From the NCBI RefSeq assembly GCF_024498075.1, contig NZ_JANHOF010000003.1, positions 620,001 to 684,000 of the forward strand: a DNA stretch of 64,000 nucleotides. The letters are read 5' to 3'. Each line of letters starts with the position of its first letter. The stretch's first letter is position 1. The position numbers and the translations under genes were made by a program. Origin of the DNA: Paenibacillus mendelii (GTDB lineage Bacteria > Bacillota > Bacilli > Paenibacillales > Paenibacillaceae). The notes beneath the pieces were generated by a model. It did not search any database and was not told the origin of the DNA. It saw only the letters and a program-made list of their open reading frames with translations. Positions 16,374 through 25,439 of the stretch are shown piece after piece.

Positions 16374-19348
16374 GAGGCTACACGGGCGCGGAAATCATAC
16401 ATGTGGACGGCTATTGGAAAGACGGCGAAGGGATTGTTCTGACGGTGAGGCATGCTGCAGGATTGACGCAGCGTCTGAGAGCCTTGCTGTTCGCTTGGCA
16501 TGCACCTTCTTGGTACGGCTCCGAAATTGAGGAGCGCGAGAGCGAGCGGGGGAAAGACATCGAGATGATTCTTCCACCGCTGCTTGCTCTCGATTACTTG
16601 GCATCCCCTGAGCCGGTCAGATTGCTCCACGTCGACTGGGGCGGACGGCTGCTTAAGCTGATGGAATTCGCCAAGCTGATCCGAAGGGCGCTATTGAACG
16701 GCTGGTATATGCCGGATTGGTCCCGATGGTCGGAGGAAGCCCGTGCTTGGAAGCTTGAGCTGCCTGTTACGGACATCGAATTGATTGCTCACTATGAGAA
16801 GCTGCTCGCATCCTTAGACGAGACAGACCGGGGAGCTAGACGCTGGCTGAGCCAAGTCGTGGAGTCTCTGATCGACAACAATCCTCAAGTTGCTGCCGTA
16901 TGGAAGGAAACAGCGTCCTTAGCAGGGGCAGCTTCACTATATATGAAAGCCGCGGATGAGGACGATTGGCTCGTAGCAATCGGCTTGAAGCAGGATGATG
17001 TGCCTTTCCGAATGGCTCTCCAGCTCATCGAGCCGGATGACCGAGCAGGGTGGCGTCTTCGCCCGGCCGTTCAAGACCGGTCGGAAGGCGGCAGATGGAT
17101 TACGTTGGAGCAAACTTCCGGGAAAGCCAACGTGAAATCAGGGGGGGATGGAACCTCGCTGAGATGGAGCTTACCGGCCGATACGCCGGAGACATGGGTT
17201 CCTTTCTTCGCAGAACGGATGCTGAAGGAAGAGGCCAAATGGATTTCCGCGCTGCCGGACTGGGTCGAGCACAGCGAGAGCGCGGGTGAGCCAGAAGCAG
17301 GTCCGTCAGGGGAAGCTGCCGAATCTTCTCAGCAGCTGCCTGTATTTCGAACGGAGCTGACTGATGGCCAGGCGTACTCCTTCCTCGAGGAAGCGGGGCC
17401 GCGTCTATTAGAAGCCGGATGTACGGTTCTGCTGCCCGGTTGGTGGGAGACGGTTCGAAGCCGCAAGCTGCGGCTGAGGGCGAAGGTGAAATCCTCGGTG
17501 GGCTCTACCGAGCAGCCTACGTTCGGATTACAGCAAATCGTCGACTTCGATTGGAAGCTGGCCGTAGGCAACATCGATTTGAGCGAAGCGGAATTTATGA
17601 AGCTCGCGGAAGATAATCGCCGATTGCTGCAGATCGGCGGCGAGTGGGTGCATCTGGATCCGGACGATGTGGATCGGATACGCCGATGGTTGAAGAAGAG
17701 CGGGAATAAGCATGGGTTTACGATGCGGGATGTTCTGGAGATGCACCTTCGAGGAACGGCAGAGCTTGAAGAGGAGCGGGAAGACCGTGAAGCTCTCGAA
17801 GCCGAAGTGGAGCTTAATGAGCATTTGACCGCTTGGTTGAATAAGCTTAATGAGACCTCGGAGCTGCCGCTCGTCGATAAGCCGGCTGCGTTCCACGGAG
17901 AGCTGCGGCCGTATCAGCTGCAGGGCGTTTCCTGGCTTGCTTTCCTGCGGCGGTTCGGACTTGGCGGCTGCTTGGCGGATGATATGGGTCTTGGTAAGAC
18001 CATTCAGTTCACCGCATATTTGCAGCATGTTATCGAGCAAGGCGGCGGGCTGGGTCCGTCCCTGCTGATATGCCCGACATCGGTTATCGGCAATTGGGAG
18101 AAGGAGCTCGAGCGGTTTGCCCCGTCGCTGCGTGTTCATGTGCATTACGGACCGCGCCGCTTGAATGGATTCGCGTTCGCCGAGGCGGCTGCGGAAGCCG
18201 ACTTGGTCATAACCTCATATGCGCTCGCACCGCTTGACGAAGAAGCGCTGGGGTCTGTGAATTGGGATGTCGTCTGCTTGGACGAAGCACAGAACATCAA
18301 GAACTACTATACGAAGCAATCTGCGGCGATCCGGAGATTGAATGCTTATCATCGGATCGCATTAACCGGCACGCCGATGGAGAACCGGTTAACAGAGCTG
18401 TGGTCGATCTATGATTTTATTAACCCAGGCTATCTGGGAAGCTTGAACGAATTTCGCCAAGCGGTCGTTCAGCCGATTGAGCGCGAGCGCGACGAAGCGC
18501 TCATTGCGGAGCTGCAGCGGTGGGTGAAGCCGTTCATGCTGCGCAGGGTGAAGAAGGATCCTACAATTCAGCTTTCGCTGCCGGAGAAGAACGAGATGCA
18601 TACCTACCTGTCGCTTACGGTTGAGCAGGGCACGTTGTACGAGAATATCGTGTCCGATTTGCTTGGCCAGCTGGAGCAAGCCGGAGCTATGCAGCGCCGG
18701 GGTCTTATTTTATCGACGTTGACACGGCTGAAGCAGGTGTGCGATCACCCCACGCTATTGCTTAAAGAAGATGCATCGGTTGCACCTGCGTGGGACCCGG
18801 ACCGTTCGAACAAGGTGGTTCGCTTGCTTGAGATGGTAGAGGAAATTGCGGCGGAGGGCGAGCGCTGCCTCATCTTTACGCAATATGTAGATATGGGTGA
18901 AGCGCTCAAGCGGCTGCTAGAAGAGCGGATTGAAATTCCCGTGCCTTATTTGCATGGCGGTGTGCCCAAGCAGAAGCGCGACGTGATGATCGAGAACTTT
19001 CAGAACGAAGCGGTGCCTGGCTGTGCATTCGTTCTCTCGCTTAAAGCTGGCGGTACCGGGCTTAATCTCACAGCGGCGAATCATGTGATTCATTTTGACC
19101 GATGGTGGAATCCTGCGGTGGAGAACCAAGCGACAGACCGTGCGTTCCGAATCGGGCAAACCCGCAATGTCCAGGTGCATAAATACGTTACGCTAGGTAC
19201 CCTGGAGGAACGGATCAATGACATGATTACGCGCAAGCAGATGCTAAACGAACAGGTCGTTGGTCAATCGGAGAACTGGATCACAGAGCTGTCCACAGAG
19301 GACCTGCGGGAACTGTTCACATTGCGCAAACAAAGGCTGAAGGGCTAA
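16370..19348 (+). CDS. ywqA: SNF2-family helicase (YwqA-like)
   Basis: A 992-residue protein. The N-terminal half is the bacterial SNF2-associated region. The motor shows motif I 'DDMGLGKTIQ', motif Ia 'LLICPTSVIGNWEKEL', motif II 'VVCLDEAQNIKN' (DEAQ), motif III 'ALTGTPMENRL', then the second RecA lobe with 'RCLIFTQYVDMGEAL', 'LSLKAGGTGLNLTAAN' and motif VI 'QATDRAFRIGQ'. Such proteins translocate on double-stranded DNA and do not unwind it. It overlaps the SWIM gene by 4 bp. The start at 16370 follows GGAGGGG; earlier in-frame codons lie within the SWIM gene. Confidence 0.92.
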   Translation: MRGYTGAEIIHVDGYWKDGEGIVLTVRHAAGLTQRLRALLFAWHAPSWYGSEIEERESERGKDIEMILPPLLALDYLASPEPVRLLHVDWGGRLLKLMEFAKLIRRALLNGWYMPDWSRWSEEARAWKLELPVTDIELIAHYEKLLASLDETDRGARRWLSQVVESLIDNNPQVAAVWKETASLAGAASLYMKAADEDDWLVAIGLKQDDVPFRMALQLIEPDDRAGWRLRPAVQDRSEGGRWITLEQTSGKANVKSGGDGTSLRWSLPADTPETWVPFFAERMLKEEAKWISALPDWVEHSESAGEPEAGPSGEAAESSQQLPVFRTELTDGQAYSFLEEAGPRLLEAGCTVLLPGWWETVRSRKLRLRAKVKSSVGSTEQPTFGLQQIVDFDWKLAVGNIDLSEAEFMKLAEDNRRLLQIGGEWVHLDPDDVDRIRRWLKKSGNKHGFTMRDVLEMHLRGTAELEEEREDREALEAEVELNEHLTAWLNKLNETSELPLVDKPAAFHGELRPYQLQGVSWLAFLRRFGLGGCLADDMGLGKTIQFTAYLQHVIEQGGGLGPSLLICPTSVIGNWEKELERFAPSLRVHVHYGPRRLNGFAFAEAAAEADLVITSYALAPLDEEALGSVNWDVVCLDEAQNIKNYYTKQSAAIRRLNAYHRIALTGTPMENRLTELWSIYDFINPGYLGSLNEFRQAVVQPIERERDEALIAELQRWVKPFMLRRVKKDPTIQLSLPEKNEMHTYLSLTVEQGTLYENIVSDLLGQLEQAGAMQRRGLILSTLTRLKQVCDHPTLLLKEDASVAPAWDPDRSNKVVRLLEMVEEIAAEGERCLIFTQYVDMGEALKRLLEERIEIPVPYLHGGVPKQKRDVMIENFQNEAVPGCAFVLSLKAGGTGLNLTAANHVIHFDRWWNPAVENQATDRAFRIGQTRNVQVHKYVTLGTLEERINDMITRKQMLNEQVVGQSENWITELSTEDLRELFTLRKQRLKG

Positions 19349-19381
19349 TAACACCGGAATTCGAACGGGGGAGAATGATTC

Positions 19382-19567
19382 ATGGAGAATCGTGGTCGGT
19401 TGGGGGAACGGTTGGACGTCTCTTCTCCCAAGGAAACGGATACCGCAGCTGAGGAAGGCTCCTCAGTTGAGAAGAATGAACAGCCGATCGGTCCTGCGGA
19501 TGCAGCAGCGCACTGGCAGGCATTCTATCGTTCCATTCGCGATGCCGTCAATGGATTGCGTAAGTAA
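19382..19567 (+). CDS. Small acidic hypothetical protein (61 aa)
   Basis: A 61-residue protein 33 bp after the helicase stop, with a GGGGGAGAATG site. It is polar and disordered for the first 40 residues (Glu, Ser, Thr) and ends in an amphipathic helix 'HWQAFYRSIRDAVNGLRK'. It is followed by a strong terminator, so it is probably the last gene of the ywqBA transcript. No family is recognised. Confidence 0.62.
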   Translation: MENRGRLGERLDVSSPKETDTAAEEGSSVEKNEQPIGPADAAAHWQAFYRSIRDAVNGLRK

Positions 19568-19575
19568 CAATGGTC

Positions 19576-19618
19576 GGGGCTGCCCGAGCTGCCTTAGGCG
19601 CTCGGGCAGCCCCTTTTT
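19576..19618 (+). terminator. Strong terminator of the ywqBA operon
   Basis: A 14-bp perfect stem GGGGCTGCCCGAGC/GCTCGGGCAGCCCC is followed by TTTTT. Confidence 0.92.
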
Positions 19619-19645
19619 AATGGAACGCAATGATGTTAGAAAAGT

Positions 19646-19680
19646 AGACCATCCCAAAAGCAGTCCGCCCGGGATGGTCT
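19646..19680 (-). terminator. Terminator of the 47-aa gene
   Basis: A perfect 10-bp AGACCATCCC/GGGATGGTCT stem; on the minus strand it is followed by ACTTTTC, 20 bp after the stop of the small gene. Confidence 0.7.
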
Positions 19681-19699
19681 TGCTGATGCTGATCACAGC

Positions 19700-19843
19700 T
19701 TAGCAGTTTTTTCCTTTTTTACGGCTGTTTGGATTCATCGGCTTCGTGCCGGACTCGTCGGCAAGCTTATCTCCGAATTGATCGAGCCGATCGGGACTTG
19801 CCGCAGGTCCATCATTGTCTGGCTTGCTGTTTCTTCCTGCCAT
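19700..19843 (-). CDS. Small polar protein (47 aa) with a hairpin over its ribosome site
   Basis: A 47-residue, Asp/Pro/Lys-rich protein ('MAGRNSKPDNDGPAASPDRL', then 'DQFGDKLADESGTKPMNPN' and a basic end 'RKKGKNC'). Composition and size are like small spore or stress proteins of Bacillales, but I cannot name a family. The ribosome site CGGAGGTGATAACG is strong, yet it lies inside one arm of an 18-bp perfect inverted repeat, so translation may be controlled by RNA structure. It has its own terminator. Confidence 0.68.
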   Translation of the reverse strand: MAGRNSKPDNDGPAASPDRLDQFGDKLADESGTKPMNPNSRKKGKNC

Positions 19844-19847
19844 CGTT

Positions 19848-19886
19848 ATCACCTCCGCCGTTCATAACATGAACGGCGGAGGTGAT
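19848..19886. repeat. 18-bp perfect inverted repeat covering a ribosome binding site
   Basis: Arms 19848-19865 and 19869-19886 are exact reverse complements with a 3-bp loop. In the minus-strand transcript the second arm contains GGAGGTGAT, the ribosome site of the 47-aa gene, and the first arm contains the matching anti-site. No T-run follows on either strand within the next bases apart from TTTTC on the plus side. Confidence 0.85.
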
Positions 19887-20043
19887 TTTCATACGCGATT
19901 GGAAGAGAAGGGCTCAAGAGCAGCTATACGATACGTAACCAAGTAAACTTAAAGTGCGTACTTAACAGACCGGTCGATATCATCTATTCTATAAGGGTGT
20001 ATTCTGGCAGTAGAATATTGATGAGAAGGAGCGGTGAATCATC

Positions 20044-21021
20044 ATGGAATTTACGTATATGGGACGTTCGGGATTAAAGGTCAGCCGGTTGTGCCTCGGT
20101 ACGATGAACTTTGGCGTGGATACGGACGAACAGGAGTCATTTCGGATTATGGACGCTGCGCTGGATGCCGGCATAAATTTTTTTGATACCGCTAACATCT
20201 ATGGCTGGGGTGAGAATGCAGGCCGTACAGAGGAAATCGTAGGACGCTGGTTCGCCCAGGGAGGCGGTCGCCGAGAGCGTACAGTACTCGCTACAAAGTT
20301 CTATGGCGATATGCATGATCCGCTTGACGGACCGAACCGGGATGCAGGGCTGTCTGCTTATAAGTTAAGAAGACATCTCGAGGGATCGCTGCAGCGTCTG
20401 CAGACCGACCATATCGAGCTGTACCAAATGCATCATGTCGACCGCAATGTAGGCTGGGACGAGCTGTGGAACGGATTCCAGACGGCTGTAGCGCAAGGGA
20501 AGATCGGTTATGTCGGCTCAAGCAACTTTGCCGGCTGGGATCTTGCGGTCGCTCAAGGCGAAGCCAAGGCGCGGGGGATACAAGGACTGATCTCCGAGCA
20601 GCACAAGTATAATTTGATGTGCCGCCTGCCGGAGCTTGAAGTACTGCCCGCTGCCAAGAATCTCGGCATTGGCGTCATCCCTTGGAGTCCCTTGGATGGC
20701 GGACTGCTCGCAGGCAATGCAACCCGTGGCGGAGCAGGCAAACGCAGCGGCGATATGAAGCGTGTGGAGAAGCATCGGAGCCAGCTGGAAGCTTTCGGAG
20801 CGCTCTGCGATGAGCTCGGCGAACGCGAGGATACGGTTGCACTTGCATGGCTGCTCGCGAATCCGGCTGTCACGGCGCCAATTATCGGCGTCCGCACGCT
20901 GGAGCAGTTCGAGCGTTCTCTGCGGGCTGTCGAGCTGGAGCTGGATGAGTCTGCGATGAAACGATTGGATGAAATTTTTCCAGGGCCTGGCGGAGAAGCG
21001 CCTCGCGCCTACGCTTGGTAA
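20044..21021 (+). CDS. Aldo/keto reductase
   Basis: A 325-residue NAD(P)H-dependent aldo/keto reductase with a TIM-barrel fold. The catalytic tetrad is visible: Asp48 in 'NFFDTANIYG', Tyr53, Lys85 in 'VLATKFYGD' and His130 in 'YQMHHVDRN'. The cofactor-binding end has 'SSNFAGWD', 'VIPWSPLDGG' and 'APIIGVRTLEQFE'. It resembles the YhdN/IolS/Kv-beta-like branch, which reduces assorted aldehydes. It is a single gene with a GGAG site and a shared terminator. The physiological substrate is unknown. Confidence 0.9.
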   Translation: MEFTYMGRSGLKVSRLCLGTMNFGVDTDEQESFRIMDAALDAGINFFDTANIYGWGENAGRTEEIVGRWFAQGGGRRERTVLATKFYGDMHDPLDGPNRDAGLSAYKLRRHLEGSLQRLQTDHIELYQMHHVDRNVGWDELWNGFQTAVAQGKIGYVGSSNFAGWDLAVAQGEAKARGIQGLISEQHKYNLMCRLPELEVLPAAKNLGIGVIPWSPLDGGLLAGNATRGGAGKRSGDMKRVEKHRSQLEAFGALCDELGEREDTVALAWLLANPAVTAPIIGVRTLEQFERSLRAVELELDESAMKRLDEIFPGPGGEAPRAYAW

Positions 21022-21043
21022 CCGAAGGTATACAGAAACACAG

Positions 21044-21087
21044 CAGCCTCCATGGTCCGGATTAACGGATATGGAGGCTGTTCTTAT
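21044..21087. terminator. Bidirectional terminator between the reductase and the glycosidase
   Basis: A 9-bp AGCCTCCAT/ATGGAGGCT stem lies between two convergent genes; TTCTTATTT follows on the plus strand. Confidence 0.7.
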
Positions 21088-21091
21088 TTCG

Positions 21092-24000
21092 TTATTTGGT
21101 TGCCGGAACGGAAATATAATCAATGACGACATTGCCGCTGCTCACATCTTCTGTCGGGTCGAGACGGAATTGCGATATCGTTCCGCTCCACAACAGCTCA
21201 TCCGACATATCGATGGTGTACACACGCTCGATGGTATCGCTTGGCGTAATGGCGAAATAACGGATCCGGTCCTCGCTCATGCCTTCGCCCGTACGCGTCC
21301 AGTAAATCTTTGCCATCCGCGCAGTCGAATTATTCTTCATCTTGATTTGAATGGTCTTATATTTGGAAGCATCCATACCGAGGCTTGAAGGCGAATAAAT
21401 ATATGGATCGATTCCAGTCACCGTGACCGTTAGTTTGCCCCCGGCTGCGCTTGTTGTCAAATCATGAGCTGACCCCCAGCCATCCAGGCTTCCGTTGACA
21501 GGATAATCCCAATGCTTGTAGACCGCATTGAGCAGCCGCACGTAATCAATCGAAAATGTGCCCGATCCGCTGCTGTTATCGGCAGGATCGACTCTCAATT
21601 GGGTAACCGTGTTTGCCCAGCTGGCGGTTCCGCTGAGATCAACGACATATTCCCGGTACCGGTCGTCATTGGCTGTTACAGTGAAGCTCACAGACTTAGC
21701 CGCGTCATATCCGGGGGAAGTGTTGGTCGTCCAGTATAGTTTGGCGATCGTCGCATTCGTATTATTCTTCATTCGGATCGTCACCTTGTTCTTCGATGCG
21801 GCAGCAGCGGAGATCGGGGCGGATTGGAGCTGAGGATCTGTGCCCGTCAGCGTGCCGTCCAATGTCGTTCCCGCAGCTGTTAAGCCGCTGATTTGATTCA
21901 ATGGCGTCCATCCTTCAACATCGCCGGAAACATTGAATTCGCCATGCAGGTCCTTGAACACGGCCGAGCTTGCGGCTTCAATGCCATCAATCTGGAAGTT
22001 TCCTCCCCAGCTGCTCGTGGTGTTGGCTTTATACCAAACCTTGATGCGGTCGATGGAGGATTTGCCGCCCCACTGCGAAATGTTCATGCCAAGCACGTTC
22101 CAGCTATCCGGCGACATCTCGCCCTCGCCTTCAAGAATGCTCGTGCCGCTGTACAGCCGAACCTTGACCGTGTATTTCGTAGCGCTTGGAGCGCCGCCAT
22201 ACGAGTTGACGGCGAAAGTAAAGTATGGCGTCGACGATAAATTAAGCGGTGTCGCGAAGGCTTTCGTAGTCCCTTTCCAAGCGGAGGCACCTCCCTCGCC
22301 GGTGCTGGTGCTAAAGCTGGTTTCCAGCATACCTGCACCTTCATAAGGCGTGCCGGGCCCATTCGCCATGGATGTTACCCGGTTCGAGGAGATCCCGTAA
22401 TCGGCAGCAATCCAGCCATCATTCGTGCTATTGAAGCTTGCGATGCTGACTTTGGTTCCGGATGAACTCAAGATGGGATCCAAGCTAACGACGGTTGGAG
22501 CGGGACTGACGTTTAATGCGGATGCATTCCAGCCAGGTATGACCGTACTCCAGTCCGAGAATCCGATAATGTTCTTCGCGAAACTGGTGACCTCTTCGGA
22601 TTGTGCGGTATCGATCCGTTTCATCACATTCCATATTTGCTTCTTGGCAGAAGGGCTGGCTATGGAATCGGAGGCACGCTGCCATATCCCTAAATTAAGT
22701 CCGCCCTCCTGGCTATGGTCCGTATGCCGATGGAGGATGAAGGAATCGATGCCTGTATTGAAGAGCACCTTGTAATAAGCGTAAGCATAGGCGGCCGCCT
22801 GAACGCTCTGATCGGCAGCGCTCGCCGGATTCGATGTATGGAAGCCCTGTTCGGATAGAATAACGCGGCGCGGTGCACTGTTATAGAGGAAGTCCGTCTG
22901 ATTCAAATAATCCGTAAGGATATTCAGGTTTTTGAATGTGATGCGCTGTGTGGTGAAGCTGTTGGTTGCCGTCGTGTCGTTCCATGTGCGCGGTTCGAAT
23001 AAATTTTGTGGATAAGGATGGTAGGCGATGTGCCATGGGAAATTACCCAGCGCCTTCACCTCTGTATTAATGAGATCCGTTACCGATTTGCCGGGTTGAA
23101 AGCCATTTCCTGTTCCGCCTAAATTAACGGACCAGAAATGGTCCAACGAGACGTAGATTCTGGCGTTGCTGTATTTCTTCATTGCGGCGTTATAAACGAT
23201 CCGCAGCGTCCGGATGTAATCCTTCACAAAATTAGCTAGCGTTTTATTTCCCATATTATACCAAACGTAATTGCTGTTCACTTCGTTCCCAACGATGAAA
23301 TTAACGGCACGGCCATACTGCTGATCCGCGCGTGTATACCGCTCGATAATAAACTCCGTAGCAGCCTTGAAATACTTCAGATTGGCATTGGTGGTGTTGA
23401 ACGCGCCTACGATACCGCTGCTTGTGTAGTCTGGATGCATAATAAGAGTAGAAGGAGAAGAGGTTGATCCGGGGTAAATCAGCAGGATGAGCGAGACAAT
23501 CATGCCGTTGTCCGAGAGCGATTTGACCCGCGTGTCGAAGCCTTCGATTTTACTTTTATTGATGTAAAAGGTTTCTCCGTCCATGACATAGGGGATGGTA
23601 TTCGTGCCAGGGGAATCCAGGAGAAGATCATTATACTCGAAATTTAGCGCGGCATGACCGAGCCCGAGCTCCTGCGCATCATCGAGCATTTGAACCTGAA
23701 GGCCTTTCTTCGTTGTGCTGGTAGGGAACGCATAGTTGTTGAGGGCTATGCCCGAGAAGGCTGTTGCGTGCTTGGCATCCGCGACGGTGTACACGGCACT
23801 TGTGGTTTTGAATGCAGCGGCGAATTTGGAGTATAACCGGTCTCGTGATCCATCAAATCGGTCTATAGAGGCCGTATAGTTGTAGCAGCTCTCTGAGCTG
23901 GGTGTTACGGAAGCGCTGGTGAGGGGAGTTTTCACGGAAACGACGGCGGTGGTTGCATCTTCATAGGGCTGCAGCTCGTAAATTTCAATGCTGCCCGAAG

Positions 24001-24199
24001 TGCTTGCTCTGGACCAGCCGGTTACGGTGATGACGGAGGTGCCAACGGTTACTCCGGTAATAGCTCCGGCACCCGCTGTTGTACAAGAGGTTAACGATGC
24101 GGTCATACTCGATACAGCACTTGCTCCAATTGGCATTACAGTCAGCAGCAGTACGGCTGAAACCACTGCTGCTACCCATCGAGGTACATGTCGTTTCAT
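21092..24199 (-). CDS. Secreted glycosidase-like protein (DUF5722-like) with tandem carbohydrate-binding-type domains
   Basis: A 1035-residue protein with a signal peptide (KRHVPR, hydrophobic core, 'GASAVSS' cleavage region). Residues about 150-545 look like a TIM-barrel glycosidase of the DUF5722 type: 'GLQVQMLDDAQELGLGHAAL', 'FIVGNEVNSNYVWYNMG' (probable Asn-Glu acid/base), 'IYVSLDHFWSV' and 'ILSEQGFHTS' (probable nucleophile Glu). Three beta-sandwich modules follow; the last two (about 735-890 and 890-1035) are clear repeats of each other. The start is the ATG 9 bp after AAGGAGGAGG. A CcpA-type site lies just upstream. The substrate is unknown. Confidence 0.75.
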   Translation of the reverse strand: MKRHVPRWVAAVVSAVLLLTVMPIGASAVSSMTASLTSCTTAGAGAITGVTVGTSVITVTGWSRASTSGSIEIYELQPYEDATTAVVSVKTPLTSASVTPSSESCYNYTASIDRFDGSRDRLYSKFAAAFKTTSAVYTVADAKHATAFSGIALNNYAFPTSTTKKGLQVQMLDDAQELGLGHAALNFEYNDLLLDSPGTNTIPYVMDGETFYINKSKIEGFDTRVKSLSDNGMIVSLILLIYPGSTSSPSTLIMHPDYTSSGIVGAFNTTNANLKYFKAATEFIIERYTRADQQYGRAVNFIVGNEVNSNYVWYNMGNKTLANFVKDYIRTLRIVYNAAMKKYSNARIYVSLDHFWSVNLGGTGNGFQPGKSVTDLINTEVKALGNFPWHIAYHPYPQNLFEPRTWNDTTATNSFTTQRITFKNLNILTDYLNQTDFLYNSAPRRVILSEQGFHTSNPASAADQSVQAAAYAYAYYKVLFNTGIDSFILHRHTDHSQEGGLNLGIWQRASDSIASPSAKKQIWNVMKRIDTAQSEEVTSFAKNIIGFSDWSTVIPGWNASALNVSPAPTVVSLDPILSSSGTKVSIASFNSTNDGWIAADYGISSNRVTSMANGPGTPYEGAGMLETSFSTSTGEGGASAWKGTTKAFATPLNLSSTPYFTFAVNSYGGAPSATKYTVKVRLYSGTSILEGEGEMSPDSWNVLGMNISQWGGKSSIDRIKVWYKANTTSSWGGNFQIDGIEAASSAVFKDLHGEFNVSGDVEGWTPLNQISGLTAAGTTLDGTLTGTDPQLQSAPISAAAASKNKVTIRMKNNTNATIAKLYWTTNTSPGYDAAKSVSFTVTANDDRYREYVVDLSGTASWANTVTQLRVDPADNSSGSGTFSIDYVRLLNAVYKHWDYPVNGSLDGWGSAHDLTTSAAGGKLTVTVTGIDPYIYSPSSLGMDASKYKTIQIKMKNNSTARMAKIYWTRTGEGMSEDRIRYFAITPSDTIERVYTIDMSDELLWSGTISQFRLDPTEDVSSGNVVIDYISVPATK

Positions 24200-24224
24200 T
24201 CCCACAATCCTCCTCCTTTGATTA

Positions 24225-24238
24225 GGAAAGCGCTTACA
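24225..24238 (-). promoter_or_regulatory. Candidate catabolite-responsive element (cre)
   Basis: On the minus strand TGTAAGCGCTTTCC matches the CcpA consensus TGWAANCGNTNWCA except for the final base. It lies about 26 bp before the glycosidase start, where binding would block expression when preferred sugars are present. Confidence 0.65.
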
Positions 24239-24239
24239 A

Positions 24240-24591
24240 TAGAATGGACATTTGTACAGCTGAGTTACTTGTACCGTGCTTTCGGCAGAAGACTAGTAGA
24301 GATGAATGTAAAGTATTAAGCCGTCAGCAAAATACTACAAACAAGACGAATGATGCGTTAGCGACCTAACTTCACCCCTTTCCTTTATTTAACAATTCTT
24401 GCCCTTTAAGTATAAGGTCGAACACATATTCTTGTAAATCCGAAATTATCGACAATTTTCGATTTTTGTATACATTGAGCCGACTGAAACAGCATACCTG
24501 TATTCACATGATTTTCTCCTGCTGGCTTTGTTTTTTTTCCTTGTCATCGATTCTCGTAGAATTATCACCCTCCCCCGTTGTTTTTTCAACC
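24240..24591. other. Intergenic stretch without a recognised gene
   Basis: About 350 bp of AT-rich DNA between the divergent glycosidase and the decayed binding-protein gene. I see no open frame with a ribosome site. Any sigma-A promoter of the glycosidase must lie here, but no clear -35/-10 pair stands out. Confidence 0.6.
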
Positions 24592-24642
24592 TCCTTGAGC
24601 CTATTCGTCCCGTCTATAATCAACATGTAAGGTAAACATGTA
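24592..24642 (+). promoter_or_regulatory. Candidate promoter with ACATGT repeats ahead of the binding-protein remnant
   Basis: CCTTGA (24592-24597), 17 bp and a perfect TATAAT (24615-24620), followed by two ACATGT palindromes about 14 bp apart (24622-24642) that could be an operator. Confidence 0.5.
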
Positions 24643-24745
24643 GAGAGATAGAAGCCCCGCAAAAACGAAGTGAATGCCTACGAAGGGAAGTTTGGCTCAG
24701 GCAAGTCGGGCGAAGCCACGCAAAAACTTTTAGGAGGTCTCATGA

Positions 24746-25365
24746 ATGAAGAAAAGTTACTTGGTCGTTGTTGCTCTGCTCCTTTCGATCACACTTGTGC
24801 TATCCGGCTGCGGATCGAGCAAGGAAGAGAAATCGGAGAACACGGGCGGGAATGTCGGCAGCAAGCCGGAAGCGGCAGTTAAGGACGTTAAGCTGTCTCT
24901 GCGCCATACGCAAATTAAAGAAACGAGCTAGGTGCGCCTGCAAATTTTTAAAGATGTCGTCGCCAAGGCCGAACAAGAAAATCCAGGCCTGAAATTCGAG
25001 CTGGAAGGCATTGACGAGGTGGTCAACCGCGATCAGAAGCTGAAGGCCGAGATGGCGGCAGGCAACCCGCCGGATATTTTCGAGGTGTTCGGTGGCGCCG
25101 ACCTGAATCTATACGTCAAAGCAAGCCGCATGCTTGATCTGATGCCTATCATTGAAGAGCTCGGCCTCAAAGACAAGTTCGCCAGCCTGGTTGAATTCAC
25201 GGTTGACGGCAAGGTGTACGGCCTGCCTTTTGGCTACAGCGAGGGTATATTTTACAACAAAAAATGTTCGAGGAATTTGGGCTTGCCATTCCCAAAACAT
25301 GGGATGAGCTCATCTAAGTAGCTGATGCGACTAAAGCGAAGGGGAAGACGCCATAATGACCCTTG
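24746..25365 (+). pseudogene. Decayed ABC sugar-transporter solute-binding protein
   Basis: The start is intact: a lipoprotein signal with lipobox 'VLSGC' behind AGGAGG. The frame then meets a TAG at 24929-24931 and continues in the same frame with 'QIFKDVVAKAEQENPGLKFE', 'AGNPPDIFEVFGGADL' and 'DGKVYGLPFGYSEGIFYNKK', which is the first lobe of a family 1 extracellular sugar-binding protein. At about 25257-25264 one A is missing from an A-run; after it 'MFEEFGLAIPKTWDELI' is read in another frame, followed by a TAA, a short 'VADATKAKGKTP' and a second TAA. The C-terminal two thirds and the permease genes are absent. It is a clear relic of a sugar-import operon. Confidence 0.88.
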
Positions 25366-25439
25366 AGGGCGGCCATACCAATAGGCCGTCCCTCCGATGA
25401 GTAGAGACAATGTAAACCCAGTGACACCTTCAACGAGGC

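Noticed and set aside
19886..19945. A plus-strand peptide using the GGAGGTGA of the palindrome
   Set aside because: Only a 15-codon TTG frame follows, with poor spacing; the site belongs to the minus-strand gene.
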